Position numbers and translations under genes: made by a program
The notes under the pieces: generated by a model
Told to the model about the DNA's origin: nothing
Database searches by the model: none
The model's input: only the letters and a program-made list of their open reading frames with translations
DNA from: Streptomyces pyxinicus
GTDB taxonomy: Bacteria > Actinomycetota > Actinomycetes > Streptomycetales > Streptomycetaceae
Direction of reading: 5' to 3'
DNA length: 64,000 nt
Assembly: GCF_024753135.1 (NCBI RefSeq)
Contig: NZ_JANUGP010000010.1
Span: 62,001 to 126,000 of the forward strand
Shown here: positions 1 to 8,606 of the stretch, in pieces
Layout of the letters: every line of letters begins with the position of its first letter
How positions within the stretch are numbered: position 1 is the first letter of the stretch

Positions 1-791
1 TCGTGCGCACCTTCCGGTTCCAGAGCTGCTGGGACGGCCGCAACACCGACAGCGCCAACCACCGCACCCACGTGGCCTTCACCGACCCCGACGGCTCCTG
101 CCCGGCCGGCTTCCGGGCCATCCCGCAGCTCGTGCAGCGCATCGTCTACGACGTCAGGGCGCCCAGCGTCCAGGACGGCGGCCGTACCGTCCCGCTGTTC
201 GCGGTGGACTCCTTCCCGGAGCAGCTCCACAAGCCCGTCACCGACCACGGCGACTTCATCGACGTCTTCGACGACTCCCTGATGCGCGAGATGGTCGACT
301 GCATCAACTCCGGGCGTACGTGCGGTCCCAGGGACGGCGACGGCAAGGGCGAGGACGGCAAGGGCGACGACAGCGGTACGGCGCCCACCCCGACCGGGAG
401 TTCCGCCGGGCCCGGCAAGGCACCCGGGACCGACCAGGCCACCGAGTCCGCCGCCCCGGCCACCGACCCCGCCCGCACGACCAAGCGCGACACCGGCACC
501 GGCACCGGCACCGCCTCCCCGGCCGCACCGGAACCGGCGTCCACCGAGAGCCGTACGGCCCAGGCTCCAGCGGCACCCGCCCCGTCCCCGTCCGCACCCG
601 CCGACTCCTCGCCGGCCCAGCCGACCCCCGCCGGAAACCTCCAGCCGCCGCCCGTCACACAGCCCGAACCTCAGACCACCGGGGGCGGTCTTGCCGAGAC
701 CGGCGCCCACCTCTGGCCCGCCGCCCTCGGCACCCTGCTCGCCCTGTCCGGCCTGCTGATGCTGCTCCGGGCCCGGCGCCTGCGCTACTGA
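1..791 (+). CDS. DUF1996 domain protein, C-terminal part, sortase-anchored (partial)
   Basis: The reading frame is open at the left edge and ends at TGA 789-791, so the N-terminus lies outside the window. The first 100 or so visible residues ([18 protein letters not shown] and following) look like the end of a DUF1996 domain, known from secreted actinobacterial and fungal proteins of uncertain function. A long Pro/Thr/Ala/Ser linker follows, with a Gly-Thr repeat coded near 497-516. The last 33 residues are a sorting signal: LAETG (690-704), a hydrophobic segment, then a positive tail (RARRLRY). LAxTG is the motif used by Streptomyces class E sortases, so covalent attachment to peptidoglycan is inferred. 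The DUF1996 call is from memory of the family; the anchor is visible directly. Confidence 0.85.
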   Translation, partial: VRTFRFQSCWDGRNTDSANHRTHVAFTDPDGSCPAGFRAIPQLVQRIVYDVRAPSVQDGGRTVPLFAVDSFPEQLHKPVTDHGDFIDVFDDSLMREMVDCINSGRTCGPRDGDGKGEDGKGDDSGTAPTPTGSSAGPGKAPGTDQATESAAPATDPARTTKRDTGTGTGTASPAAPEPASTESRTAQAPAAPAPSPSAPADSSPAQPTPAGNLQPPPVTQPEPQTTGGGLAETGAHLWPAALGTLLALSGLLMLLRARRLRY

Positions 792-834
792 CCGGCGCCG
801 CACGGCGTCCCCGACCCTGCCCGCACGACCCTTG

Positions 835-848
835 TGGGAGCGCTCCCA
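835..848. promoter_or_regulatory. CebR-type operator, perfect palindrome
   Basis: TGGGAGCGCTCCCA is a perfect 14-bp palindrome. It equals the published Streptomyces consensus for CebR, the LacI-family repressor of cello-oligosaccharide uptake and beta-glucosidase genes. It lies 18 bp before the ATG of the downstream GNAT gene, where a bound repressor would block initiation. Chance occurrence of a given 14-mer in 64 kb is low even at this GC content. No ceb genes are in the window. Confidence 0.75.
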
Positions 849-866
849 GACCGTCACGATGCCGTC

Positions 867-1589
867 ATGCCGACCGCCGAACCGACCCCCGCGCCCCCTT
901 CGATCCGCCCTTACCGCACCGCCGACCGCGCAGCCCTCGCCGACGTCTGCGTACGCACCGCCCACAACGGCGGCGACTCCAGGGCGCTCTACCCCGATCC
1001 GCGTCTCCTGCCGGCGATCTTCGCGGAGCCGTACTGCCACTACGACCCGGATCTCGCGTTCGTCCTGGACGACGGCACCGGCCGGGCCGTGGGCTACATC
1101 GTCGGCACGGCCGACACCGAACGGTTCGTCGAGGAGTTCCGCGGCGACTGGATCCCCCGGCTGGCCGGCCGCTATCCCGAACCCACGGACCCGCCCGGCA
1201 CGAAGCCCGACACGAGGCCCGACACGTCGCGCGGCACGACGCCCGGCACGCCCACCGAGGAGATGATCCGGCTTCTGCACCACCCCGAGCGCATGCTCGT
1301 ACCCGAACTCGCCGCCTACCCGGCGCATCTGCACATCGACCTGCTGCCACCCTGGCAAGGGCGCGGTCACGGGCGCCGGCTGATGCACGCCTTCCTCGAC
1401 GCCCTGCGGCTCCAGGGTGTCGAGGCGGTCCACCTCGGCATGGTCACCGTCAACACCGGCGCCCGGGCGTTCTACGACCGGCTCGGCTTCCACGAGATCC
1501 CGGTCCCGGACGCGGGTCCGCTCACCTATCTGGGCCGGGCCACGGCCAGGCGGCGGCCGGGCGCTGACGGCGGCGTCAGGACAGGGTGA
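867..1589 (+). CDS. GNAT family N-acetyltransferase
   Basis: A 240-residue protein that probably transfers an acetyl group from acetyl-CoA to an unknown amine. The acetyl-CoA loop is visible around residues 162-170 (WQGRGHGRRL, the Q/RxxGxG/A motif), followed by a C-terminal half with NTGARAFYDRLGF, typical of motif B in GNATs. Between the N-terminal strand region and the core sits a low-complexity insert of Pro/Gly/Thr/Asp-rich repeats (about 1190-1255) that is probably a loop. ATG 867 is chosen because homology begins just after it; an in-frame GTG at 834 would overlap the CebR-like operator. The 3' end overlaps the convergent lipoprotein gene by 14 bp. The operator suggests control by cellobiose. 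Confidence 0.85.
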   Translation: MPTAEPTPAPPSIRPYRTADRAALADVCVRTAHNGGDSRALYPDPRLLPAIFAEPYCHYDPDLAFVLDDGTGRAVGYIVGTADTERFVEEFRGDWIPRLAGRYPEPTDPPGTKPDTRPDTSRGTTPGTPTEEMIRLLHHPERMLVPELAAYPAHLHIDLLPPWQGRGHGRRLMHAFLDALRLQGVEAVHLGMVTVNTGARAFYDRLGFHEIPVPDAGPLTYLGRATARRRPGADGGVRTG

Positions 1590-2292
1590 GGCTCCGCTGG
1601 GCGAGATCGTAGGCGGGGCGCATCCGCTCGTGCTCCCCGGTGTCCATGCCGCCGAGGTGGAGGACGACCGGGCCGGCCGCGGTGGAGACCGCGAAGGCGC
1701 TCTCCTCCTTGGCCTCGTCCAGCAGTTCGCTGGTGGTGAGGTACTCGACCGCCACGGCGGGCACACCCCCGCCGGTCGTGAAACGGTGGTACTTCGCCTT
1801 GCTGACGTGCTCCTCGGCGGCCACGAACGCCCGCAGCACCCCGCCCGCGTCCGCGCCGCCCGGCTTCCCGGTCCACACCCGCAGGAAGCCGATGCTGCCG
1901 GCCGGTTTGGCGTCGATCTCGCAGGCGGCGGTGACCGGACCCTGGCGCAGCAGCGCGTCGGCGATCGCCGCCCCGAGGTCGTCGTCGGAGCCCTCCGAGG
2001 CGTTCGAGGTCGCCGAGGCCTCGGCGGAGGCCGCCCCGGCGTCGATCGCCTTCGGCTGCCAGCCCCTGGCGACGTCGAAGCCGACCGGCAGTTCGCAGGC
2101 GGAGCCCCGGGCGCCGACCGTGCCGCCGCGCGCGGCCGTCGTACCGCCGCTCCCCTCGGCCTTCGCGTCCGGCGACGCGCTCGACGCCCTCCTGCCGTCG
2201 TCATCCGCCGCCTTGGCGCAGCCGCCCAGCACCGCCGCCAGCAGCAGCGCCGCGACCGTCCGGCCGCCCACGGACCCCACCCTGACCTGCAC
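1576..2292 (-). CDS. Putative lipoprotein
   Basis: A 238-residue exported lipoprotein of unknown function. The N-terminus has basic residues, a hydrophobic core and a lipobox LGGC with Cys25 as the expected lipidation site. A low-complexity Ala/Asp/Ser/Gly stretch then leads into a folded domain from about residue 60 (CELPVGFDVARGWQPKAI). This resembles streptomycete lipoproteins that sit on the outer face of the membrane, but I do not recognise a named domain. The gene converges on and overlaps the GNAT gene. No operon partner is evident. Confidence 0.8.
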   Translation of the reverse strand: MQVRVGSVGGRTVAALLLAAVLGGCAKAADDDGRRASSASPDAKAEGSGGTTAARGGTVGARGSACELPVGFDVARGWQPKAIDAGAASAEASATSNASEGSDDDLGAAIADALLRQGPVTAACEIDAKPAGSIGFLRVWTGKPGGADAGGVLRAFVAAEEHVSKAKYHRFTTGGGVPAVAVEYLTTSELLDEAKEESAFAVSTAAGPVVLHLGGMDTGEHERMRPAYDLAQRSLTLS

Positions 2293-2493
2293 CGTTGTCT
2301 CCCCTCCGAACCGAGGCCGTCACTGTAGCCGAGGCCGCCGAGCCGAGTCGGTGAGCGCACTATCGGCTGACGTGGCGTCACCTTACTGAACCGTAATGTT
2401 CCAGGTGCTACCGCCGGTAACACCTTGGCGGTTACCTTCCTGCCCAGCCGCTTCGGAGCCCCCTGCCCCACCCCGCAGCCCAGGAGGTCCGCC

Positions 2494-3873
2494 ATGTCCG
2501 CGCCCGCCCGCCTATCCCCGCGCACCCGTCCGTCCCTGCACACCCGTCCGTCCCCGCGCACCCGTCTGTCCGCACTCGCCGTCGCCGTCGCCGCCTGCCT
2601 CGGCGCGCAGGCCGCCGCCGCGCTCCCCGCCGCCGCCTCGGCACCGGTCGTCTCCCGGGGCGTCACCATCCCCGCCTTCTACACCCCGCCCAGCACCCTC
2701 CCCGCCGCCGACGGCGCCCTGGTCCGCAGCGAGCGCCTGCCGCTGGCGCTGAGCCTGCCCGGCCTGGACGGCCCGCTGCCCGGGCGGGCCACCCGGCTGA
2801 TGTACAAGTCCACCGACTCGACCGGACAGCCGGTCGCCGTGACCGGCGCCTACATCGAACCGTCCGCCGCCTGGAAGCGCGGCGGCCCCCGCCCGCTGGT
2901 CGCCCTCGCCCCCGGCACCATGGGCCAGGGCGACCAGTGCGCCGCCTCCCTCGGCCTGGAGCACCCGCTGTCCCTGAACAGCCGTACGGTCTCGGTCGGT
3001 TACGAGGATCTCGCGATCTACCGGCTGCTGGCGCGGGGCGTCGCCGTCGTCGTCACGGACTACGCCGGCCTGGGCGCGACCGACCGGCTGCACACCTACG
3101 TCAACCGTCTCGACGGCGCCCACGCGGTCCTGGACGCGGTGCGCGCCGCCCGCAACCTGGCCGGGGCGTCGGTGACGGCCCAGTCGCCGGTCGGCCTGTA
3201 CGGCTACAGCGAGGGCGGCGGCGCCACGGCCGCCGCCGCCGAACTCCAGCCCGACTACGCCCCGGACGTCACCCTCGCCGGCACCTACGCCGGCGCGCCG
3301 CCCGCCGATCTGACCGAGGTCACCGAGGCGATCGACGGCACCGACCTCGCCGGCGCCCTCGGCTGGGCCGTCAACGGCTTCCTGCAGTCCGACCCGGAAC
3401 TGGCCCCCGTCGCCGACCGGCACCTGAGCCAGAAGGGCAAGGCGGCGCTGGCCGACCTGGCCACCATGTGCGTCGGTGACGCCATCCTCTCCTACAACTC
3501 CGCGCACAGCACGGCCTGGACGACCGACGGCTCCTCGCTGAGCGAGGTGATCCGGGCCGAACCCGCCCTGGGGGACTTCCTCGACCGGCAGCGCATCGGC
3601 CGGACCCCGCCGGCGAGTCCGGTCCGCGTGGCCACCGGCGTCAACGACGACCTCGTCCCGCACGCGCAGGCCCGCCAACTGGCCGTCGACTGGTGCCGCG
3701 AGGGCGCCGACGTCGACTACGCCCCGGTCGTCGTACCGCAGTTGGGGCGGGCGCTGCTGAACCACCTCACGCCGCTGCTCACCGACCAGGGCGCCGCGCT
3801 CGGCTGGCTCACCGACCGGCTCGCGGGCCGTCCCGCCCGGTCCACCTGCGGGACGCTGCCACTGCGGCCCTGA
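2494..3873 (+). CDS. Secreted lipase (secretory LIP family)
   Basis: A 459-residue alpha/beta hydrolase expected to act on esters or triglycerides outside the cell. ATG 2494 is set by a strong AGGAGG (2482-2487). The first 50 or so residues form an export signal: an unusual basic repeat (TRPSLHTRPSPRTR), a hydrophobic core and an Ala-rich cleavage region. The nucleophile elbow GYSEGG is at residues 237-242 (Ser239). Candidate acid and His residues follow in GVNDDLVPH and near residue 422 (NHLTPL). Overall layout and length fit the LIP family of secretory lipases. The gene is convergent with the next methyltransferase, with only 6 bp between stops. An imperfect TACCGCC/GGCGGTTA inverted repeat lies just upstream (2407-2434). 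Confidence 0.87.
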   Translation: MSAPARLSPRTRPSLHTRPSPRTRLSALAVAVAACLGAQAAAALPAAASAPVVSRGVTIPAFYTPPSTLPAADGALVRSERLPLALSLPGLDGPLPGRATRLMYKSTDSTGQPVAVTGAYIEPSAAWKRGGPRPLVALAPGTMGQGDQCAASLGLEHPLSLNSRTVSVGYEDLAIYRLLARGVAVVVTDYAGLGATDRLHTYVNRLDGAHAVLDAVRAARNLAGASVTAQSPVGLYGYSEGGGATAAAAELQPDYAPDVTLAGTYAGAPPADLTEVTEAIDGTDLAGALGWAVNGFLQSDPELAPVADRHLSQKGKAALADLATMCVGDAILSYNSAHSTAWTTDGSSLSEVIRAEPALGDFLDRQRIGRTPPASPVRVATGVNDDLVPHAQARQLAVDWCREGADVDYAPVVVPQLGRALLNHLTPLLTDQGAALGWLTDRLAGRPARSTCGTLPLRP

Positions 3874-3879
3874 CCCGCC

Positions 3880-4527
3880 TCACCCGCCCTCGGGCCGCCG
3901 GCAGAGCAGGAACAGGTGCGGCTCGGGTACGGCGTCCGGGTGGGCCGGCTCGAACACGGCGTGCTCCTCGGCCAGCACCGTGAGGCCCGCCCCGGCGACC
4001 AGCTCCGTGAACGCCTCGGCGGCGAAGCTCGTCACCCGCACCGGCTGTCCCATGAACACTCCCTCGGCGTCCTCCACGTCGAGGGGGACGGTGGCCAGCG
4101 CGGCTAGTCCGCCGGGCCGTACCGCCCGCGCCAGCCGCCCGATCACGGCGCGCTGTTCCGGGCGGGTCATCTGCAACAGCGAGAAGTAGACGCAGACCGC
4201 GTCGAACGAGTCGTCGTCCAGGGGGAGTTCGCGAATGTCGGCGAGCCGGAACCGGGCTTCCGGCACCTGTCGGCGGCCCAGCTCCACCATGACCGGGGAG
4301 ACGTCGACGCCCAGGACCCGGTGCCCGGCCCCGGCGAGGGTCGCGGCGGTCGGCCGGCCCGTTCCGCTCCCCACGTCCAGCACCCTGCTGTCCGGCGTCA
4401 GCCGCTCCAGCAGCCGGCGCAGCGAGGCCCGGTGCGGCTCGGAACCGGCGAAGGCCTTCTCGTAGTCCAGGCCCAGCGCGTCGAACACCCGGGCGGCCCG
4501 CACCCGGCGATCGTCCTCGGCCACCAT
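3880..4527 (-). CDS. Class I SAM-dependent methyltransferase
   Basis: A 215-residue methyltransferase with a complete Rossmann SAM core. Motif I is VLDVGSGTGRPT (residues 49-60), followed by an acidic strand end (VLGVDVS) and later motifs around residues 85-125 (RLADIRELPLDDDSFDAV). The N-terminal 40 residues are a helical cap. This pattern is that of ubiE/methyltransferase-11 type enzymes acting on small molecules; the substrate is unknown. The upstream side carries a five-copy 20-bp tandem repeat that starts 14 bp before the start codon. Confidence 0.88.
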   Translation of the reverse strand: MVAEDDRRVRAARVFDALGLDYEKAFAGSEPHRASLRRLLERLTPDSRVLDVGSGTGRPTAATLAGAGHRVLGVDVSPVMVELGRRQVPEARFRLADIRELPLDDDSFDAVCVYFSLLQMTRPEQRAVIGRLARAVRPGGLAALATVPLDVEDAEGVFMGQPVRVTSFAAEAFTELVAGAGLTVLAEEHAVFEPAHPDAVPEPHLFLLCRRPEGG

Positions 4528-4540
4528 GTCGTCTCCTCAC

Positions 4541-4640
4541 GTCACCCCGAGTGTCCCGGCGCCACCCCGAGTCTCCCGGCGTCACCCCCGGTCTCCCGGC
4601 GCCACGCCGTGCGTCCCGGCGTCACGCCGTGTGTCCCACC
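4541..4640. repeat. Five-copy 20-bp tandem repeat
   Basis: Five consecutive 20-bp units of the form GTCACCCCGAGTGTCCCGGC, with alternating GTCAC/GCCAC beginnings and drift in the middle bases. The array fills the promoter region between the divergent methyltransferase and flavodoxin-like genes. It is not conserved as a reading frame. It may be a simple expansion or a set of protein-binding half sites. Confidence 0.85.
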
Positions 4641-4741
4641 GGGCTTCGTCCTACCCCGGGCGGGCGGCCCCGACTCGCCCCCGCCCCCGCCCCCGCCCGC
4701 CGGGGTTTGCGCGTCCGGCGGGGCGCGGCAGGGTGCCGGAC

Positions 4742-5197
4742 GTGCCTACCCTGCTGATCGTCCATCACACGCCCTCACCGCACTGCCAGGCCCTCTTCGA
4801 GGCCGTCGTCTCCGGCGCCACGACACCGGAGATCGAAGGCGTCCGCGTGGTCCGCCGGCCTGCCCTGTCCGCCACCGCCTCCGACGTCCTGGAGGCCGAC
4901 GGCTATCTGCTCGGCACCCCGGCGAACCTCGGTTACATGTCCGGCGCCCTGAAACACTTCTTCGACCAGGTCTACTACCCCTGCCTGGACGCGACCCGGG
5001 GCCGCCCCTTCGGCTACGTGCACGGCGGCAACGACGCCACCGGGGCCGTCCGCGCCATCGAGTCCGTCACCACCGGCCTCGGCTGGCGGCGCGCCGCCGA
5101 ACCGGTGATCGTCACGGGCGAGCCCGGCAAGCCCGGCACCGAGGCCTGCTGGGACCTGGGCGCCACCGTCGCCGCGGGGCTGACGACCGACGGGTGA
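4742..5197 (+). CDS. Flavodoxin / NAD(P)H-dependent FMN reductase-like protein
   Basis: A 151-residue protein with a flavodoxin-like fold. The N-terminus LLIVHHTPSPHCQALFEAV has the phosphate-binding loop after strand 1. YLLGTPANLGYMSGALKHFFD is the classic second flavin loop of WrbA/flavodoxin-type proteins, and GYVHGGNDATG may be the third. It likely binds FMN and carries electrons in the cytoplasm; the partner is unknown. GTG 4742 or GTG 4733 could be the start; neither has a strong ribosome site. Confidence 0.8.
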   Translation: MPTLLIVHHTPSPHCQALFEAVVSGATTPEIEGVRVVRRPALSATASDVLEADGYLLGTPANLGYMSGALKHFFDQVYYPCLDATRGRPFGYVHGGNDATGAVRAIESVTTGLGWRRAAEPVIVTGEPGKPGTEACWDLGATVAAGLTTDG

Positions 5198-5421
5198 GGA
5201 CCCCGGAGCCTCGCCCTCCGCCGGACGGGGGACCGGACACCGATGGCCCGGACGACGCCCGGGCCCGCGTCCGGCGGGCGGTACGGGTCCCGGGCCCCCG
5301 CCGCCCGGACGGATGGACGTGCGAGCCTGGTTGCCCTGGCAGACCATGGGACCGGGGTCGCGTCCCACCGGACCGCACGGGCCCCGCCGTATGCCCACAT
5401 GCCCATATGCCCGTATGCCGC

Positions 5422-5437
5422 CGTACGACGTCGTACG
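5422..5437. promoter_or_regulatory. 16-bp perfect palindrome, candidate repressor operator
   Basis: CGTACGACGTCGTACG is self-complementary over all 16 bp. It ends 33 bp before the start of the hydrolase/decarboxylase-like gene and is followed by a related CGCCGTACGGCG element. Just upstream (5388-5418) is a run of ATGCCC/ATATGCC repeats. Size and symmetry fit a TetR-type operator, but no TetR gene is adjacent. Confidence 0.5.
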
Positions 5438-5470
5438 TCGCCGTACGGCGTCGAGCCGAGGGAGCGCCGG

Positions 5471-7621
5471 ATGCGAGCGGACGGCCACGCGCCCGAACGG
5501 CTCACGCCGGACGGCCAGCACACCACGGCCCTGCTGCGCCGCTGCGCCAGGGACGTGGCGGAGGTCGCCGAGGGCGTCCGCGCGGTGTCCGAACGCACCG
5601 CAGCCGCCCTGTACGCACCGCTCCTCACCGCCTCCGCGCGCCGCCGGCCCCGCACGGGACTGCCCGCCCGGTGGGCCCTGCTGCGGGCCCTCACCCACAA
5701 GCAGGGCCTGGGCGGCTCGGCCGGCGTCCTCCCGAAGGCCGTGGGCCGGCTCCTCGGCGCCACCGGCGCTGCGGACGGGCCGCCGGGCCGGGAGGACCTG
5801 GCCGCGCTGACGGCTGTCACCTCACTGCGGCTGCGGACCGCCGCCCTCCTGGCCGATCACCCCGAGTTCGCGCGCGACCCGGGCACGCGCCTGCTGCGGA
5901 CGGCCCTCGGCACCGGCCGGGACCGGGAGGCCGTACGCGCCCTGCGCGCGCTGTTCCGGGACCGGGGAGCCCAACGCGCCCTGTCAGGACTGACCCCACT
6001 GCTGACCGAACTCCTCAGCCTGCGCGCCCTGTTGGGTGAGGAACCGGCCGACGTCCGCACCGCGCTCCCCGCCGGCCCTGACCAGGGCGAGGCCGCCGCC
6101 GAGGCCGTCGACCTGACCGGCCAGGAGAGGCGACTCGTCGCCACCGAGGGCTCCTTCCTCGGCTACCTGCGCAACATCGAGGTGCTCTTGGTCGGCGGCC
6201 GGCTCCTCGTACAGAACGTGCGCGGCCCCGACGGTGTCGTCCGCTACGTCGTCCAGGCCCCCGGCACCACGCCGGGCCGTCCCCGCCCCGACTCCCCGCG
6301 CGACCCCGTCGGCGCCTGGCGCGCCCTGTTCACGGCCGGCTCGCCGCACACCCGCGCGATCCGCCTCGCGGTGGCGGACTACGGCATCCCGCACGGCGCC
6401 GACCTCGCGCTGATCGGCCACGGCGAGGGCGGCCTCGCGGTGCTGCACCTCGCCCGGGACCCGGAGTTCACCCGCACCTACCGGGTCACCCACGTCGTCA
6501 CCGTCGGCTCCCCGGTCGACGGCGAGCAGCCCGCAGACCCGGACACCTGGGTCGCCGCCGTCGTCAACCAGCACGACATCATGGCCGCCCCGGCCGCCCT
6601 GGACGGCCCGGACGGTGACGGCTCCGCGGCCGCCGCCGCCGTCCCGCATCCGCACCCGAACCGGTACGTGGCCGAGTACGCCGGCCCCGGCCCCGGCCGG
6701 GAGTTCCCGCGGAGCCACTCCCCGCGCGAGTACATCGAACACCTCCGCACGGTCGTCCCCGAAGCCCGCGCGGACATCGACGAGGCGCTCACCCCCTACC
6801 GGGGCCCGATCGTGCGCACCCGGGCCTACCGGCTGGAGAACCGCGCCAACCCGCCCGAGGGCTACCCCTTCCTCACCGTGCCCACCACCTCGGTCCCCAC
6901 CACGGCGGGCCCGGTCGAGGTCCCCGTGCGCTACCACGACTCCGCCGCCGCCCATCTGTGCTTCCCCGTCGACGCCGACGCGGCCCGGGCGCTGCTGCCC
7001 GACACCGGCCGGCTGACCCCGAGCCGGTTCGGAGGCCGCGCACTCGCGGTGCTCTCCCTCTACGAGCACCGCTGCACCACCATCGGCCCCCACACCGAGG
7101 TCGCCCTGTCGGTACCGGTGGACGACCTGTGGCGGCCCCGCCCCCACGACATCGCGGCCGACCTGCTGCGCCGCGCCGACCTGCGCCGCACCGGCCGGTA
7201 CGTCGTCTCCCTCGCCGTCACCACCGAGGAGGCGCGGCGGGTCGCCCGGGAGATCTGGGGCCAGCCCGCGATGCGGGTCGGCGCCGAGGCAGACCTGACG
7301 GACCGGGCGATCGACCTCCGCTCCCGGGACCTCGGGCTCACCGTCGAGGGCCGGCTGGGACCGGGCGTCCGCTGCCCCGACGCCGACTGGATCCTCTACG
7401 GCCGGCGCGGCGGGAGCACCGTCCGCACCCCGGTCCGTACGCACGGCCGGGTCCGGCTGCACCGGGCCCACGGCATCCGGCCGCTGCTGGACACCGCGGC
7501 GGCCGAACCGCTGGCCGGGCCGCTGCGCCGGCTCGGCGTCGACGGCACCCGCCCGCTGTTCGTCCTGACCTGCCCCCGTCTCCTGGCCCACCGCGGCGCC
7601 GGCACCGTCCTGCCCCGCTGA
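5471..7621 (+). CDS. Alpha/beta-hydrolase and acetoacetate-decarboxylase-like fusion, probable pseudoenzyme
   Basis: A 716-residue two-domain protein. Residues about 1-450 contain an alpha/beta-hydrolase or lipase-like region (ALIGHGEGGLAVLHLA near 316-321, then VVTVGSPV). The usual nucleophile Ser of GHSxGG is Gly here. From about residue 460 to the end the chain resembles the acetoacetate decarboxylase superfamily (NPPEGYPFLTVP, later AREIWGQPAMRVGA near 590-603). The catalytic Lys pair of true ADC enzymes, found in a GFPKK context, is replaced by QPAM. So neither half shows its classic catalytic residue; binding or a changed chemistry is inferred. ATG 5471 is favoured over ATG 5243 because the intervening DNA is palindromic and repeat-rich. 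The small gene at 7660 follows closely. Confidence 0.72.
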   Translation: MRADGHAPERLTPDGQHTTALLRRCARDVAEVAEGVRAVSERTAAALYAPLLTASARRRPRTGLPARWALLRALTHKQGLGGSAGVLPKAVGRLLGATGAADGPPGREDLAALTAVTSLRLRTAALLADHPEFARDPGTRLLRTALGTGRDREAVRALRALFRDRGAQRALSGLTPLLTELLSLRALLGEEPADVRTALPAGPDQGEAAAEAVDLTGQERRLVATEGSFLGYLRNIEVLLVGGRLLVQNVRGPDGVVRYVVQAPGTTPGRPRPDSPRDPVGAWRALFTAGSPHTRAIRLAVADYGIPHGADLALIGHGEGGLAVLHLARDPEFTRTYRVTHVVTVGSPVDGEQPADPDTWVAAVVNQHDIMAAPAALDGPDGDGSAAAAAVPHPHPNRYVAEYAGPGPGREFPRSHSPREYIEHLRTVVPEARADIDEALTPYRGPIVRTRAYRLENRANPPEGYPFLTVPTTSVPTTAGPVEVPVRYHDSAAAHLCFPVDADAARALLPDTGRLTPSRFGGRALAVLSLYEHRCTTIGPHTEVALSVPVDDLWRPRPHDIAADLLRRADLRRTGRYVVSLAVTTEEARRVAREIWGQPAMRVGAEADLTDRAIDLRSRDLGLTVEGRLGPGVRCPDADWILYGRRGGSTVRTPVRTHGRVRLHRAHGIRPLLDTAAAEPLAGPLRRLGVDGTRPLFVLTCPRLLAHRGAGTVLPR

Positions 7622-7659
7622 CGTCCCGCACCGCCGAACGCCCCTGGGGAGCCCCCGCC

Positions 7660-7911
7660 ATGGTGACCGAGTCCCGCCGCGCGACCGACGACCTCCTCAC
7701 CCACATCGCCACCCTGCGCGCCGACGCCGACCTCATGGACGGCTACGCCCGCCGCCTGCTGACCACCGCCACCACCCTCAGCGGCTGCCCGACGGCCCCC
7801 GAGGGAACCGGACCCGCCCTGGAGCGGCAGGCGGAGGCGTGCGCCACGGCGGCCGGTCAACTGCGCGCCGCCGCCGAGGCGTTGCTCACGCACGCCCGGG
7901 CAGGGGGCTGA
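7660..7911 (+). CDS. Small helical protein downstream of the fusion gene
   Basis: An 83-residue protein with a good ribosome site (GGGGAG, 7646-7651). The composition (LRADADLMDGYARRL, ERQAEACATAAGQLRAAAEALL) predicts two or three amphipathic helices and no signal peptide. It lies 38 bp after the fusion gene on the same strand, so co-transcription is likely. No family is recognised. Confidence 0.6.
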   Translation: MVTESRRATDDLLTHIATLRADADLMDGYARRLLTTATTLSGCPTAPEGTGPALERQAEACATAAGQLRAAAEALLTHARAGG

Positions 7912-8606
7912 ACCGGCCGACGCCCCTGACGCGCAGGGCGCTGACCCGGCAGGCCGACGCACCTCGTGCGGAGGCGGCCCGGCTGAGCCGGGACCACCCT
8001 CGGCTCGGGTACCCCGGTGGTCCTCCCGCCCCGGTGGTCCTCCCGCCCCGGTGGTCCTCCCGCCCCGCTGGGCCGAACGAGTTGCCGTGGTCGGGAATCA
8101 CGTGCCACGGGCCCGGTGATCACGGCTCATGCGGCAGGCCCACGCACAGGCCACGATTCGCCGCTACCCGGCGGCGGCCGTCACCGGACCGGGGCCGGTC
8201 ACCCTGGCAGGGGTGAGCCGGAACGCGGCCCGGCCCGGGCCGGGCTGTGCGCCGGACGATCCACCGCGGCCGCCGATCCGTACCGGGACGGACTGCCTGT
8301 CGCCTTATCCCGCCAGGTGCCGCCCCGGATTCCGCCGCGCCCGGCGCTCCTGGGTTGGTTCACGGCCTTCGCACTGCTCGCCGCCCGGGACGCCGTCACC
8401 GGCACAGGACTCGCCCCGGGCGGCTGGGACGGGCCCTGGCGGGCGTGGTGAGGGGCGTCGGCACCGGATCGAGGCAGGGCCGGCAGGTTGAGTTCGACCG
8501 GCTCGCCGGTCACGGCCACCGACCGGGTCTTCCCGCTCGCCCTGCCCCGCGGCGTCCCCGACACGGCCGCCGCCGAGATCACCCTCCACCTCACCTGAGC
8601 CGTCGC
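7912..8606. other. Intergenic region with no convincing gene
   Basis: About 700 bp of very GC-rich DNA. It holds a 17-bp repeat array (8012-8071) and open frames on both strands whose translations look like codon-bias noise. One short stretch on the plus strand (8452-8598) ends with FPLALPRGVPDTAAAEITLH and a stop. It reads more like protein than the rest but has no start and may be a gene remnant. Confidence 0.5.
8012..8071. repeat. 17-bp tandem repeat, about 3.4 copies
   Basis: The unit CCCCGGTGGTCCTCCCG repeats three times exactly and then decays into CCCCGCTGG. It lies in the non-coding region after the small helical protein gene. Confidence 0.85.

Noticed and set aside
4541..4640. CRISPR-like array
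   Set aside because: Units are contiguous with no spacers, so this is a simple tandem repeat. The same applies to 8012-8071 and 55631-55678.
8199..8594. Possible small genes in the 7.9-8.6 kb spacer
   Set aside because: Arg/Pro/Ser-rich translations without ribosome sites; only a short plus-strand tail looks protein-like and it has no start.
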